NCBI GenBank assembly: GCA_959602365.1
Contig: CAUGSS010000008.1
Coordinates: 1-64,000, forward strand
Direction of reading: 5' to 3'
Source: an uncultured Eubacteriales bacterium
Lineage (GTDB): Bacteria > Bacillota > Clostridia > Oscillospirales > Oscillospiraceae
DNA: 64,000 nt
Shown: positions 1-7,668 of the stretch, piece after piece
Layout: every line of letters begins with the position of its first letter
How positions within the stretch are numbered: position 1 is the stretch's first letter
Notes under the pieces: generated by a model
What the model was told of the DNA's origin: nothing
What the model saw: only the letters and a program-made list of their open reading frames with translations
The model's database searches: none
Made by a program: the position numbers and the translations under genes

Positions 1-1991
1 ATTTCAATCCACGCTCCCCGTGAGGGGAGCGACGTTGCCTGCGTTATCCCCAATACATATTTCGCAATAATTTCAATCCACGCTCCCCGTGAGGGGAGCG
101 ACCCGTCAATGCGGCCAATGACATGCAGGGGGCTATATTTCAATCCACGCTCCCCGTGAGGGGAGCGACCGAGGGAACTCGTCATGGGTCGCCGGGTGAA
201 CGTATTTCAATCCACGCTCCCCGTGAGGGGAGCGACGTCCACTGCTCCGACCCGTCAATCAGCGCCTGGACATTTCAATCCACGCTCCCCGTGAGGGGAG
301 CGACGCCAAGAAGAAGAGCCGCCGGACGGTCGAGGAGCTATTTCAATCCACGCTCCCCGGGAGGGGAGCGACGTTACAGCGATTGTAACAAACTGTAACA
401 AAACAAATAAATTTCAATCCACGCTCCCCGGGAGGGGAGCGACGAGCGAAATATGGCGCCATGGTTTGCTGGTGGAAATTTCAATCCACGCTCCCCGGGA
501 GGGGAGCGACAGGGGCCCGGCAGCCGGAGGCGGGCGCAGCGGGGGATTTCAATCCACGCTCCCCGGGAGGGGAGCGACAGAAATTAGAATATTAAAAGAT
601 GTACATACGATTAAATTTCAATCCACGCTCCCCGGGAGGGGAGCGACGCGGCCCGGCGGCGCTCGTCGTTTAGCAGTTGTATATTTCAATCCACGCTCCC
701 CGGGAGGGGAGCGACTATGAAATGTGGTATTTGGCCCAGCTGTTGGAAATTTCAATCCACGCTCCCCGGGAGGGGAGCGACCTTGGTTTTGCGTACCACA
801 TGCCTACTCCATAAAATTTCAATCCACGCTCCCCGGGAGGGGAGCGACCGGGGTTGAGCCGATTTGCTATATGATCCTGGCAATTTCAATCCACGCTCCC
901 CGGGAGGGGAGCGACAGCTTCCACGCGCTCCGGCCTGGGGGTGCTTGGATTTCAATCCACGCTCCCCGGGAGGGGAGCGACATAGCCGCCTTCCCGCTTC
1001 AATCGTTCAATTGCTTCATTTCAATCCCCGCTCCCCGGGTGGGTAGCGACCCGCCGGCCGGGCGGTGGAATTCACCCGCTTGAATTTCAATCCACGCTCC
1101 CCGGGAGGGGAGCGACAGCCTGCGGGCGCACTGTGATTCGATGTGCACGGGGATTTCAATCCACGCTCCCCGGGAGGGGAGCGACGGCTACTCCGGCGAC
1201 TATGAGAGTGCGATGATCCCTATTTCAATCCACGCTCCCCGGGAGGGGAGCGACGGGGCTTTCGTTTTGCAGGATTATGATAGGAGGATTTCAATCCACG
1301 CTCCCCGGGAGGGGAGCGACGGGGGGCTGGGGCCCTCTATGTGTTTCCCGGGCGATTTCAATCCACGCTCCCCGGGAGGGGAGCGACTATCATCATCCCA
1401 GTGATCCATATCGAAATGGAGATTTCAATCCACGCTCCCCGGGAGGGGAGCGACGGATACCGTCAAAGTCTGGAGCCGTTGGCCATAATTTCAATCCACG
1501 CTCCCCGGGAGGGGAGCGACCTGTTTAGGGGTAGGATTGCACCGCCCCCTTTCGATTTCAATCCACGCTCCCCGGGAGGGGAGCGACCGGTGGCCTGGGC
1601 TACTTCGGTCAAGGCCGGAACAATTTCAATCCACGCTCCCCGGGAGGGGAGCGACGGTGCTATCACACGGACGGGAATACAGCCTGGGTGAATTTCAATC
1701 CACGCTCCCCGGGAGGGGAGCGACCAAGATGACGTGTACATTATACAGCATGGAGAAAGATTTCAATCCACGCTCCCCGGGAGGGGAGCGACCTGTATCG
1801 CCAGTGAACGCCGGGTGGCGGAGCTATTTCAATCCACGCTCCCCGGGAGGGGAGCGACTTTCAAATTTGCACACGAATTTGCACACGGGGAAATTTCAAT
1901 CCACGCTCCCCGGGAGGGGAGCGACCCCCGTCAAGCCACAGCTCTACCTGGTACGGCAATTTCAATCCACGCTCCCCGGGAGGGGAGCGAC
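1..1991 (-). CRISPR. Type I-C CRISPR array, 30 repeats, open at left edge
   Basis: Thirty 33-bp repeats start at 1, 70, 137, 204, 272, 340, 411, 478, 546, 615, 683, 749, 816, 883, 949, 1018, 1084, 1153, 1222, 1288, 1355, 1422, 1488, 1555, 1623, 1692, 1760, 1826, 1893 and 1959. The 29 spacers between them are 33-38 nt. On the plus strand a repeat begins ATTTCAATCCACGC, has the hairpin core CTCCCCGGGAGGGGAG and ends CGAC. The reverse complement ends GGATTGAAAT, the usual 3' end of type I-C repeats, so transcription runs leftward, co-directional with the cas genes, from a leader at 1992-2173. Repeats 1-5 carry GTGAGG where repeats 6-30 carry GGGAGG. Repeat 16 (1018-1050) has three substitutions. 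The window starts exactly on a repeat, so more units probably lie to the left. Every open reading frame inside the array is an artefact of the repeats. Confidence 0.98.
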
Positions 1992-2173
1992 AGCAATATT
2001 AGCCAAAAAGATGGCTTGATTTTGGGTGATTTGCCCAAGGTTTGGCCGGAAATGCCCCGAAACAGGAAGATGCCGGCCCACCTCCGGCCGTTTGCCCGGC
2101 CAAAAGGGGCCCTTTTCCCCGCTGTTTCCGGTGCGAACCGGCCGGGGAGACGGCGGCCGCTTCCCCTTCGCAC
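1992..2173 (-). promoter_or_regulatory. CRISPR leader
   Basis: This 182-bp non-coding stretch lies between the cas2 stop codon and the first (newest) repeat. The 50 bp next to the array are AT-rich, unlike the rest, and hold two short inverted repeats: AGCCA/TGGCT at 2001-2016 and TTGGG/CCCAA at 2022-2038. A TAATAT hexamer lies within 10 bp of the first repeat on the transcribed strand, but no good -35 box precedes it. Leader identity follows from position and from repeat orientation. Confidence 0.75.
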
Positions 2174-2464
2174 TCAGAGAATCAGCGGCTCCTCAGGCAG
2201 ATAGGTCTGCTTGCACCCGAAGTGCTCGATCTTATTCTCGTAGCGGTTGCCCAGGTAGTAAAACCGCAGGCTGTCCCGTTTTTGGTCCATGATGGACAGC
2301 AGCTTCGACTGGAGCAGTTTGCACTGGGCCGGGTCCAGCAGGCATTCGAAGACGGAGTTCTGGACCCGCTGGCCGTAGTTGACGCACTGGCGGGCGATCT
2401 GCCGCAGCCGTTTCCGCCCGGCGGCGTCTTCGGTGTTGACGTCGTAGGTGATCAGTACCAGCAT
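2174..2464 (-). CDS. cas2: CRISPR-associated endoribonuclease Cas2 (96 aa)
   Basis: Cas2 is the small dimeric partner that bridges two Cas1 dimers in the spacer-integration complex. The protein opens MLVLITYDVNTED, with the family's first beta strand and the conserved aspartate (D8). It ends in the beta strand and Pro-rich tail typical of subtype I-C Cas2. A longer frame exists, but the ATG at 2464 gives the normal 96-residue length and sits just 7 bp after the cas1 stop. Last gene of the cas operon, next to the leader and array. Confidence 0.96.
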   Translation of the reverse strand: MLVLITYDVNTEDAAGRKRLRQIARQCVNYGQRVQNSVFECLLDPAQCKLLQSKLLSIMDQKRDSLRFYYLGNRYENKIEHFGCKQTYLPEEPLIL

Positions 2465-2471
2465 AGGCGCC

Positions 2472-3503
2472 TCACTTCCACAAAAACGGCGGGTATTCCT
2501 CCAGATCCCCCCGCAGGTGCCGGGCCAGGAGCAGGGCCTGGACATAGGGGATCAGCCCCCAGCTCACCTTCTCCCGGAGATAGGGGTGGGTCAGCGTCTC
2601 CCGTTTGCGCTGCTGCCAGTGGTTCAGGAAGGTCCGGCGGCCGGCGTCGTTGAGAAAGACGGCGCCGTTTTCCCGCCGGTCGAAGTCCCCCTCCCCCACC
2701 ACCCGGTTGTTCACCAGGGTGAGGACAAACCGGTCCGCCATACAGGGCCGCAACTCCTCCATCAGGTCCAGGGCCAGGGAGACCCGACCGGGCCGGTCCC
2801 GATGGAGGAAGCCCACATAGCTGTCCAGCCCCACGCTCTCCAGGGCGGCGGCGCAGTCGTTGGCCAGCAGGCTGTAGGCGAAGGACAGCAGGGCGTTGAT
2901 GGGGTCCATGGGCGGGCGGCGGCTGCGGCCCTGGAAGGAGAACAGGGGCTTTTCCCCCAGGATCAGCTGGTCCAGCACGCCGAAGTAGACGGTGGCGGCG
3001 GCCCCCTCCAGCCCTCGCAGGCTGTCCAGGGCGGTCTCCGACCGGATCTGGGGCAGCAACTGCCTGAGCTGGGCGGAGGCATCGGCCAGCCGCTGCCCGT
3101 CCACCCGGAGGCCGTGGTCCCGGCGGGTGCGCTCCAGGCTCCAGCGGGCGTTGTATACCTTCCCGAAGACCATGTTCCGGGCCAGCCGGCAGCAGGGGCC
3201 GGGGTCGTCGGCGATCCGGTACTGGGTCCGGCGGAGCAGCACGTTGCCCGAGGTCTCCCCGGTGACCCGGGCCAGGAACCGGCCCCTGGGGGTGCAGAAG
3301 GCCAGGGAGACCTCCCGCTTGGCACAGGCCCCCATCAGGGCGGGGGAGGCGCCGGCATAGGAGAAGCTCACAATGCCCGCCAAGGTGTGGAGGGGGTACC
3401 GGGCCAGCTCCTGCCGGTCCCGGTTGGCCACCACGTTCTCTCCGTCCAGGGAGAGGTAGATGTCCTCACTGGTCACAAAGAGGGTATTCAGCAGCTGTCT
3501 CAT
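2472..3503 (-). CDS. cas1: CRISPR-associated integrase Cas1, subtype I-C (343 aa)
   Basis: Cas1 is the metal-dependent integrase that inserts new spacers at the leader end of the array. The full-length protein shows the expected catalytic residues: E166 in RGLEGAAA, H234 in GFLHRDRPGR and an acidic residue in the following helix SLALDLMEEL (D246 or a neighbour). The ATG overlaps the cas4 stop codon as ATGA, so cas4 and cas1 are translationally coupled. Length and motifs are those of intact type I-C Cas1, so adaptation should be possible. Confidence 0.97.
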   Translation of the reverse strand: MRQLLNTLFVTSEDIYLSLDGENVVANRDRQELARYPLHTLAGIVSFSYAGASPALMGACAKREVSLAFCTPRGRFLARVTGETSGNVLLRRTQYRIADDPGPCCRLARNMVFGKVYNARWSLERTRRDHGLRVDGQRLADASAQLRQLLPQIRSETALDSLRGLEGAAATVYFGVLDQLILGEKPLFSFQGRSRRPPMDPINALLSFAYSLLANDCAAALESVGLDSYVGFLHRDRPGRVSLALDLMEELRPCMADRFVLTLVNNRVVGEGDFDRRENGAVFLNDAGRRTFLNHWQQRKRETLTHPYLREKVSWGLIPYVQALLLARHLRGDLEEYPPFLWK

Positions 3504-4162
3504 GGCAATTCCTCCATGGCCTGGTCCAGGTAGCCGGCCACCGGCTCCCGCCTAGCCAGCCGGGGCAGGCAGAGATCCTTCAGGGAGCAGGCGCTGCACC
3601 CCTTGCCCGGCTTTGCCTTCGGGGTGTGGCCCCGGCGATAGAGCTGGTGCATCTCCTCCGTGTCGGCGCGCACCTGCTGCCGCAGCGCCTCGGTGAAGGC
3701 CACCGGGGTGCGCCGGCGGGGCTCCCCGTAGAAGAGGGCGCCCTCGGGGACGGGGCAGCAGAGCATCTCCTCCAGGCACATGGCCTGGGCGCACAGCTGG
3801 AGCTCGTCGGCTTGGTGGGGTTTGGGCTTGCCCCGCTTGTACTCCACCGGGAAGGGCAGCCAGAGCCCCTCCTCCCCCTGCAGGGGCACCCCGTCGGGGG
3901 AGGCGTGGAACTCCACCACGTCGCACTGGCCGGACAGCCCCAGCGACCGGGAGAACACCGGCAGCCCCCGGAGGATCAGGGTGTCCCCCCGGCGCTCCCT
4001 CTCTCCCCCGTCGTGGGCCCTGCGGTGGAACAGAGTCCCCTCGGTGGTGCGCAGGTTCTCCCGCCACTGCTGCTCCAGGTGGATCAGGGCCCACTGGCGG
4101 CGGCAGAAGGCGAAGTGCTGCAGGCCGGAGAGGGGGAGGAAGTCCTCCTCGTGATAGGTCAC
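3500..4162 (-). CDS. cas4: CRISPR-associated exonuclease Cas4 (220 aa)
   Basis: Cas4 is a RecB-like nuclease with an iron-sulfur cluster that trims prespacers and helps choose protospacers with a correct PAM. An N-terminal cysteine lies in HFAFCRRQW, and a C-terminal cluster in GCSACSLKDLC should bind Fe-S with it. The nuclease motif is PVEYKRGKPK, preceded by a histidine in LFHRRAH. The frame runs open far upstream through cas7, but no ATG fits. The GTG at 4160-4162 overlaps the cas7 stop as GTGA and yields the usual 220 residues, so I use it. Confidence 0.93.
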   Translation of the reverse strand: MTYHEEDFLPLSGLQHFAFCRRQWALIHLEQQWRENLRTTEGTLFHRRAHDGGERERRGDTLILRGLPVFSRSLGLSGQCDVVEFHASPDGVPLQGEEGLWLPFPVEYKRGKPKPHQADELQLCAQAMCLEEMLCCPVPEGALFYGEPRRRTPVAFTEALRQQVRADTEEMHQLYRRGHTPKAKPGKGCSACSLKDLCLPRLARREPVAGYLDQAMEELP

Positions 4163-5085
4163 CCCATGCGCTGACAGGTGACGCCGGCGGGCAGGGCGGA
4201 CTCGTCCACCGTGACCACATAGTCCTGATAGCTGCGGGCGGGGGCGGCGCTGCCGGGGTCCCGGCGGGCCACCTGCACCGTCTCGAAGAGCTTCCAGGCC
4301 GGGGCGCAGCCCAGCTCGCTGTCGTGCTTGAAGACGATCAGCTCCCGCACCGCCATCTTGCCCCGGGCGGCGGAGTGGTCGTGCTCGAACAGGTTCAGGA
4401 TGGCCTCCCAGAGCAGGGACAGGTCCTCCTCGGAGAACCCGGTGACCTTGCGGGCCAGGTTGGCGGAGACATAGCCCTCGCAGCGGTAGAGGCCGTAGGG
4501 GACGATGTACTTGCGGCCCATCTCGGTGCCCTTGTTCTCCGCGTCTGCCTCGGTGGTGATGGCCACCCGGGTGATGGTGACCTCCTGGGGGACCACCGGC
4601 TCCACGCTGCGGGCGAAGCCCAGCTGCACCGGCCCCCGGATCTGGCCGCAGTTCAGGGCGCCCTTCACCATGGTGGTCATGACCGCGCCGAAGGTGCGGA
4701 TGTCGAAGAAGTTCAGGCACATGAAGTCCCGCACCGTCAGGTCCACGTCGGCCCCGGCCTCTTTTTTGGCCTTAATCTCCTTCTTCAGGGCCTCCGGCTT
4801 CAGGGAGGCGGCGTTGTCAATGCCCACCGAGCGGAAGCCCTCGTTGTCGCTGCGGTTGAGGGGGACGCCGTCCTTCACATAGATGCGCCAGCCGGGGGCG
4901 TCCTCCTTGACCGACTCCACATAGTTGCGGATCTTCCGCTTCAGGCACACGTCGGTGACCAGCCCCAGGCCGGTCTCCGGATCCACCCGGGGCATGTTGC
5001 CCGCGTCCGGGTCCCCATTGGGATTGCCGTTTTCCACGTCGAAGAGAATCACGAATTCATAGCGGTTGCGGATGGGCTCAGACAT
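4159..5085 (-). CDS. cas7: Cascade backbone protein Cas7, Csd2 type (308 aa)
   Basis: Cas7 subunits polymerise along the crRNA spacer to form the backbone of the type I-C Cascade. The start MSEPIRNRYEFVILFDVENG followed by NPNGDPDAGNMPR is the signature of the Csd2/Csh2 family, and the length is normal. A clear AGGAGG lies 7-12 bp upstream of the ATG, inside the end of cas8c, whose stop codon overlaps this gene by 8 bp. The GTGA junction with cas4 follows directly. Confidence 0.96.
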   Translation of the reverse strand: MSEPIRNRYEFVILFDVENGNPNGDPDAGNMPRVDPETGLGLVTDVCLKRKIRNYVESVKEDAPGWRIYVKDGVPLNRSDNEGFRSVGIDNAASLKPEALKKEIKAKKEAGADVDLTVRDFMCLNFFDIRTFGAVMTTMVKGALNCGQIRGPVQLGFARSVEPVVPQEVTITRVAITTEADAENKGTEMGRKYIVPYGLYRCEGYVSANLARKVTGFSEEDLSLLWEAILNLFEHDHSAARGKMAVRELIVFKHDSELGCAPAWKLFETVQVARRDPGSAAPARSYQDYVVTVDESALPAGVTCQRMG

Positions 5086-6859
5086 GTTCAGTTTCCTCCT
5101 TTTTCTGGCCGCCCTGATAGCGGGCCTGGGTCTGGTGGTAGTAGCCCAGCTGGAAGGAGCCCTGCTGGGGCAGGTTCAGCCGGGACGGGTAATCGGTGCC
5201 GAGGCCGGCGCACAGCTGGGAGAGCTGCTTGTCGTAGTAGACGCACAGTCCCGGATTGCTCCCCCGGAGCTTCTTCAGGTGCTTCTGGGCCAGGTTGACC
5301 AGGATGGGGAAGATCACGGCGGGGGTGGCGGCGGCGGAATTGAAATACTTGTCCTTGATGGTGGCGTTGATGCCCGGGTTGGCGGCGGACTGGATGGACT
5401 CCAGCACGGAGAAGAGCCGGCCCAGGGTGTAGGGGACGTTGACGGCGTCGGGGTTCAGAGACACTTGCAAGACCTCCTCTGGTATGTCTGGATTTTCCCG
5501 GTTTGTTGCCTCTTGCAATTTCAGATAATAGGCTTTCAGAATGGCGGCCCGGCCCCGGGTGACCTGGTGCTCCGCCCGGATGCGCAGGGTGACGCCGTTG
5601 AGCAGGGTGGCGGGGTAGGGGGTGTTGTCCAGGATGGCCCGGAGCACCTCGCCGGCCAGCTGGGGGGCGGGGGACTTGTCCCGGGCGTTCTGGTTGACCG
5701 TCTCCCCCAGCAGCCGCCACACCGGCAGATGCTCCGCCGGATCGAAGGAGGGGCGGACGATCTCCAGCCGGTCGTAGTGGGACTGGACGTTGGCCAGCAG
5801 GGCGCCGAAGGTGTTGCGCAGGAAGAAGCGCACCGACAGCCGGGCGGCGTTGGGGGAGAGCCCCAGCACGAAAAAGTCCATGTCCGGGTCCAGCCGGCCG
5901 GCCTCATAGGTGACGCTCCGGCCGGCGCAGAGGTCCTTCACCAGCCCCCGCAGGTCCTGCTCCTGATAGAAGTTGGAGTCCCCCAGGAGGAAGGACTGGA
6001 ACAGGTCCTGATAGCCCGTCCCGCCGTCCCTGGCCCAGCAGACCACCGTGGTGTCCCCCACCCGGAAGACCCGGTCCCGGTCGGCCAGCAGGTGGTTCAG
6101 GGCGGTGGTGTAGGCGAAGGCGGCGAATTTGCCGGTGGGGGCGTTGAGGCTCTGCTCCTTGCCGTAGGAGCAGAAGGCGGGGGCGTTGAAGGAGACCAGG
6201 GCCGCGCCGCTGGACTGGGCCCCGGCCACGTTCTTGATGGCCGGGTGGACGCTCTCCAGCGGGGCGGTTTGGCCGGTGACCAGGCAGATCCCCTGGGGGC
6301 CGTCCCCGCCGTCGCTGCTGTAATAGGCGTCCCAGGCCCGGCGGACGGCCGGGTCGTCGTGGACATAGCCCTCCGGGGTGTGAAAGACCAGGTTGCCGCC
6401 GGAGAGGATGCCCTCCAGGCACTCCGCCAGGGCGGGGTGGTCACTGGCTCCCGCTGGGTCCCAGGTGCGGAAGAAGGCCAGCAGCGCCCGGGCGGCGGGG
6501 GAGTCCACCCCCTCCAATACCGCCTCATGGAGGTCCCTGCAGGCGGCGAAGCACTCCAGCGACCGCTGGGGCTTGCCCTTGTTGTCGATCCCCAGCAGAT
6601 AGCTGGAGTTCTCCCAGAGGAAGTTGGATTTGACGCCGCTGGTCTTTTTGACCGGGGCGGGCAGGGTCAGGATTTGGGGGGCGAGCACGGTCTTTTTGCC
6701 CCGGGGCTGCTCGGTCTGGATGGAGGCGGCCTGGGTCAGCTCCCCATCCCAGGAGAGATAGAGGGCATAGGACACCTTGACCTGCCCCCATCCCGGGGGA
6801 GAGATCTGCCCGGCCCGGGAGAGGGCCTGGTAGTAGTCGGTCAGCGCCTGTAAGATCAT
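5078..6859 (-). CDS. cas8c: Cascade large subunit Cas8c/Csd1 (593 aa)
   Basis: Cas8c recognises the PAM and recruits Cas3; in type I-C an internal start within this gene can also yield the small subunit Cas11c. The protein opens MILQALTDYYQAL and holds family blocks such as LGIDNKGKPQ near residue 95, GQTAPLESVHPAIKN, and a C-terminal helical domain with YTLGRLFSVLESIQ. The ATG at 6859 overlaps the cas5 stop codon (ATGA), which excludes the longer frame upstream. A roughly 90-bp AT-richer patch at 5455-5545 falls in a variable segment before VSLNPD. Confidence 0.95.
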   Translation of the reverse strand: MILQALTDYYQALSRAGQISPPGWGQVKVSYALYLSWDGELTQAASIQTEQPRGKKTVLAPQILTLPAPVKKTSGVKSNFLWENSSYLLGIDNKGKPQRSLECFAACRDLHEAVLEGVDSPAARALLAFFRTWDPAGASDHPALAECLEGILSGGNLVFHTPEGYVHDDPAVRRAWDAYYSSDGGDGPQGICLVTGQTAPLESVHPAIKNVAGAQSSGAALVSFNAPAFCSYGKEQSLNAPTGKFAAFAYTTALNHLLADRDRVFRVGDTTVVCWARDGGTGYQDLFQSFLLGDSNFYQEQDLRGLVKDLCAGRSVTYEAGRLDPDMDFFVLGLSPNAARLSVRFFLRNTFGALLANVQSHYDRLEIVRPSFDPAEHLPVWRLLGETVNQNARDKSPAPQLAGEVLRAILDNTPYPATLLNGVTLRIRAEHQVTRGRAAILKAYYLKLQEATNRENPDIPEEVLQVSLNPDAVNVPYTLGRLFSVLESIQSAANPGINATIKDKYFNSAAATPAVIFPILVNLAQKHLKKLRGSNPGLCVYYDKQLSQLCAGLGTDYPSRLNLPQQGSFQLGYYHQTQARYQGGQKKEETEHV

Positions 6860-7518
6860 CCCCGCACCTCCCCGCTGTCCGGGGCCGGCACGGTCAGCAC
6901 ACCGTCGGCCAGGCTGGCCCGGAAGAACCGGGGGCGGATGTCCTCCGGGTCGGAATAGTCCATGTCGTAGAGCATCCAGCCCAGGTCCCGCACTCCGGCC
7001 AGCTCCGCCGGGCAGGGGGGCGGCGCGTCGCACCAGCGGAACTGGGCGGGGAACTCCCGGCAGCCGAAGTAGGGCTGGTGGTAGAACTGGCCCTTGGAGA
7101 TGCGCCGCCGGACGATGTCCTGGAATTTGCCCGGGTTGTCCCCGGGGGCGGCCCGGTCGGTCATCTCAAAATGGGCCTGGATCACATAGCGCACATCCCG
7201 CAGCAGCAGGGCCGCCCGCTGCTGGATGTCATCCCGGGTGCACAGGTACAGCTCCCCCGTCCCCCGCTCCATGACGGTACGGGCGGTGCGGGCGGAGATG
7301 GTGGATTTCACCTCGTTGCGCCGCAGGTTGGTGAAGCGGATGGGGGCGCACACCTGGATGCGGTCAATGACCCACTGCAGCCCCGGGTGCCAGTAAATGG
7401 CCTCGATCAGCCCCCGGGCGGCGGAGGGGGTCATCACGTCATAGCTCACCCGCTCCACTTTCATCTCGGGACGGGTGAAGAGGGCGTAGTCCCCCCAGAC
7501 CTCCAGAGAAACTGGCAT
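6856..7518 (-). CDS. cas5c: Cas5 (Cas5d/Cas5c), crRNA-processing subunit (220 aa)
   Basis: In type I-C systems Cas5 replaces Cas6: it cuts the pre-crRNA at the repeat hairpin and stays bound to the 5' handle in Cascade. The fold is recognisable from LEVWGDYALFTRPEMK, a family block at AIYWHP (Y42) and the block GQFYHQPYFGCREFPA. At the position of the Lys-His pair described for Bacillus halodurans Cas5d this protein has K131-F132. AAGGAG precedes the ATG. First gene of the cas5-8-7-4-1-2 unit, behind its own promoter. Confidence 0.95.
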   Translation of the reverse strand: MPVSLEVWGDYALFTRPEMKVERVSYDVMTPSAARGLIEAIYWHPGLQWVIDRIQVCAPIRFTNLRRNEVKSTISARTARTVMERGTGELYLCTRDDIQQRAALLLRDVRYVIQAHFEMTDRAAPGDNPGKFQDIVRRRISKGQFYHQPYFGCREFPAQFRWCDAPPPCPAELAGVRDLGWMLYDMDYSDPEDIRPRFFRASLADGVLTVPAPDSGEVRG

Positions 7519-7578
7519 AGGCGCTCACTCCTTTCTGTAAGACATTAGCAAAGGGACTGGTATCATTTGGATGAATTC

Positions 7579-7607
7579 AGCATACCATATTCGACAAAAA
7601 ATGTGAA
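7579..7607 (-). promoter_or_regulatory. Promoter of cas5-cas8c-cas7-cas4-cas1-cas2
   Basis: On the minus strand a -35 box TTCACA (7602-7607) stands 17 bp from an extended -10 box TGG-TATGCT (7579-7584). It lies between the cas3 terminator and cas5, giving a 5' leader of about 55-60 nt before the cas5 ATG. Assigned from consensus match and position. Confidence 0.6.
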
Positions 7608-7628
7608 TAGCAATCAAGCGGTTTTGTG

Positions 7629-7662
7629 AAAAACAACCGGCGAGGCGGCACGCCCCGCCGGT
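7629..7662 (-). terminator. Intrinsic terminator after cas3
   Basis: On the minus strand ACCGGCG (7656-7662) pairs with CGCCGGT (7636-7642) around an inner 3-bp stem, followed by TGTTTTT. It starts 7 bp after the cas3 stop codon and precedes the cas5 promoter, so it separates cas3 from the rest of the cas genes. Confidence 0.75.
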
Positions 7663-7668
7663 GGACGG

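Noticed and set aside
123..2019. Overlapping open frames within the CRISPR array with repeated ISIHAPREGSD-like peptides
   Set aside because: They are translations of the CRISPR repeat, not proteins.
3500..4720. A 406-residue version of Cas4 with a long N-terminal extension
   Set aside because: The extension is an out-of-frame reading of cas7. The GTG at 4162 gives the normal Cas4 length and couples to the cas7 stop.
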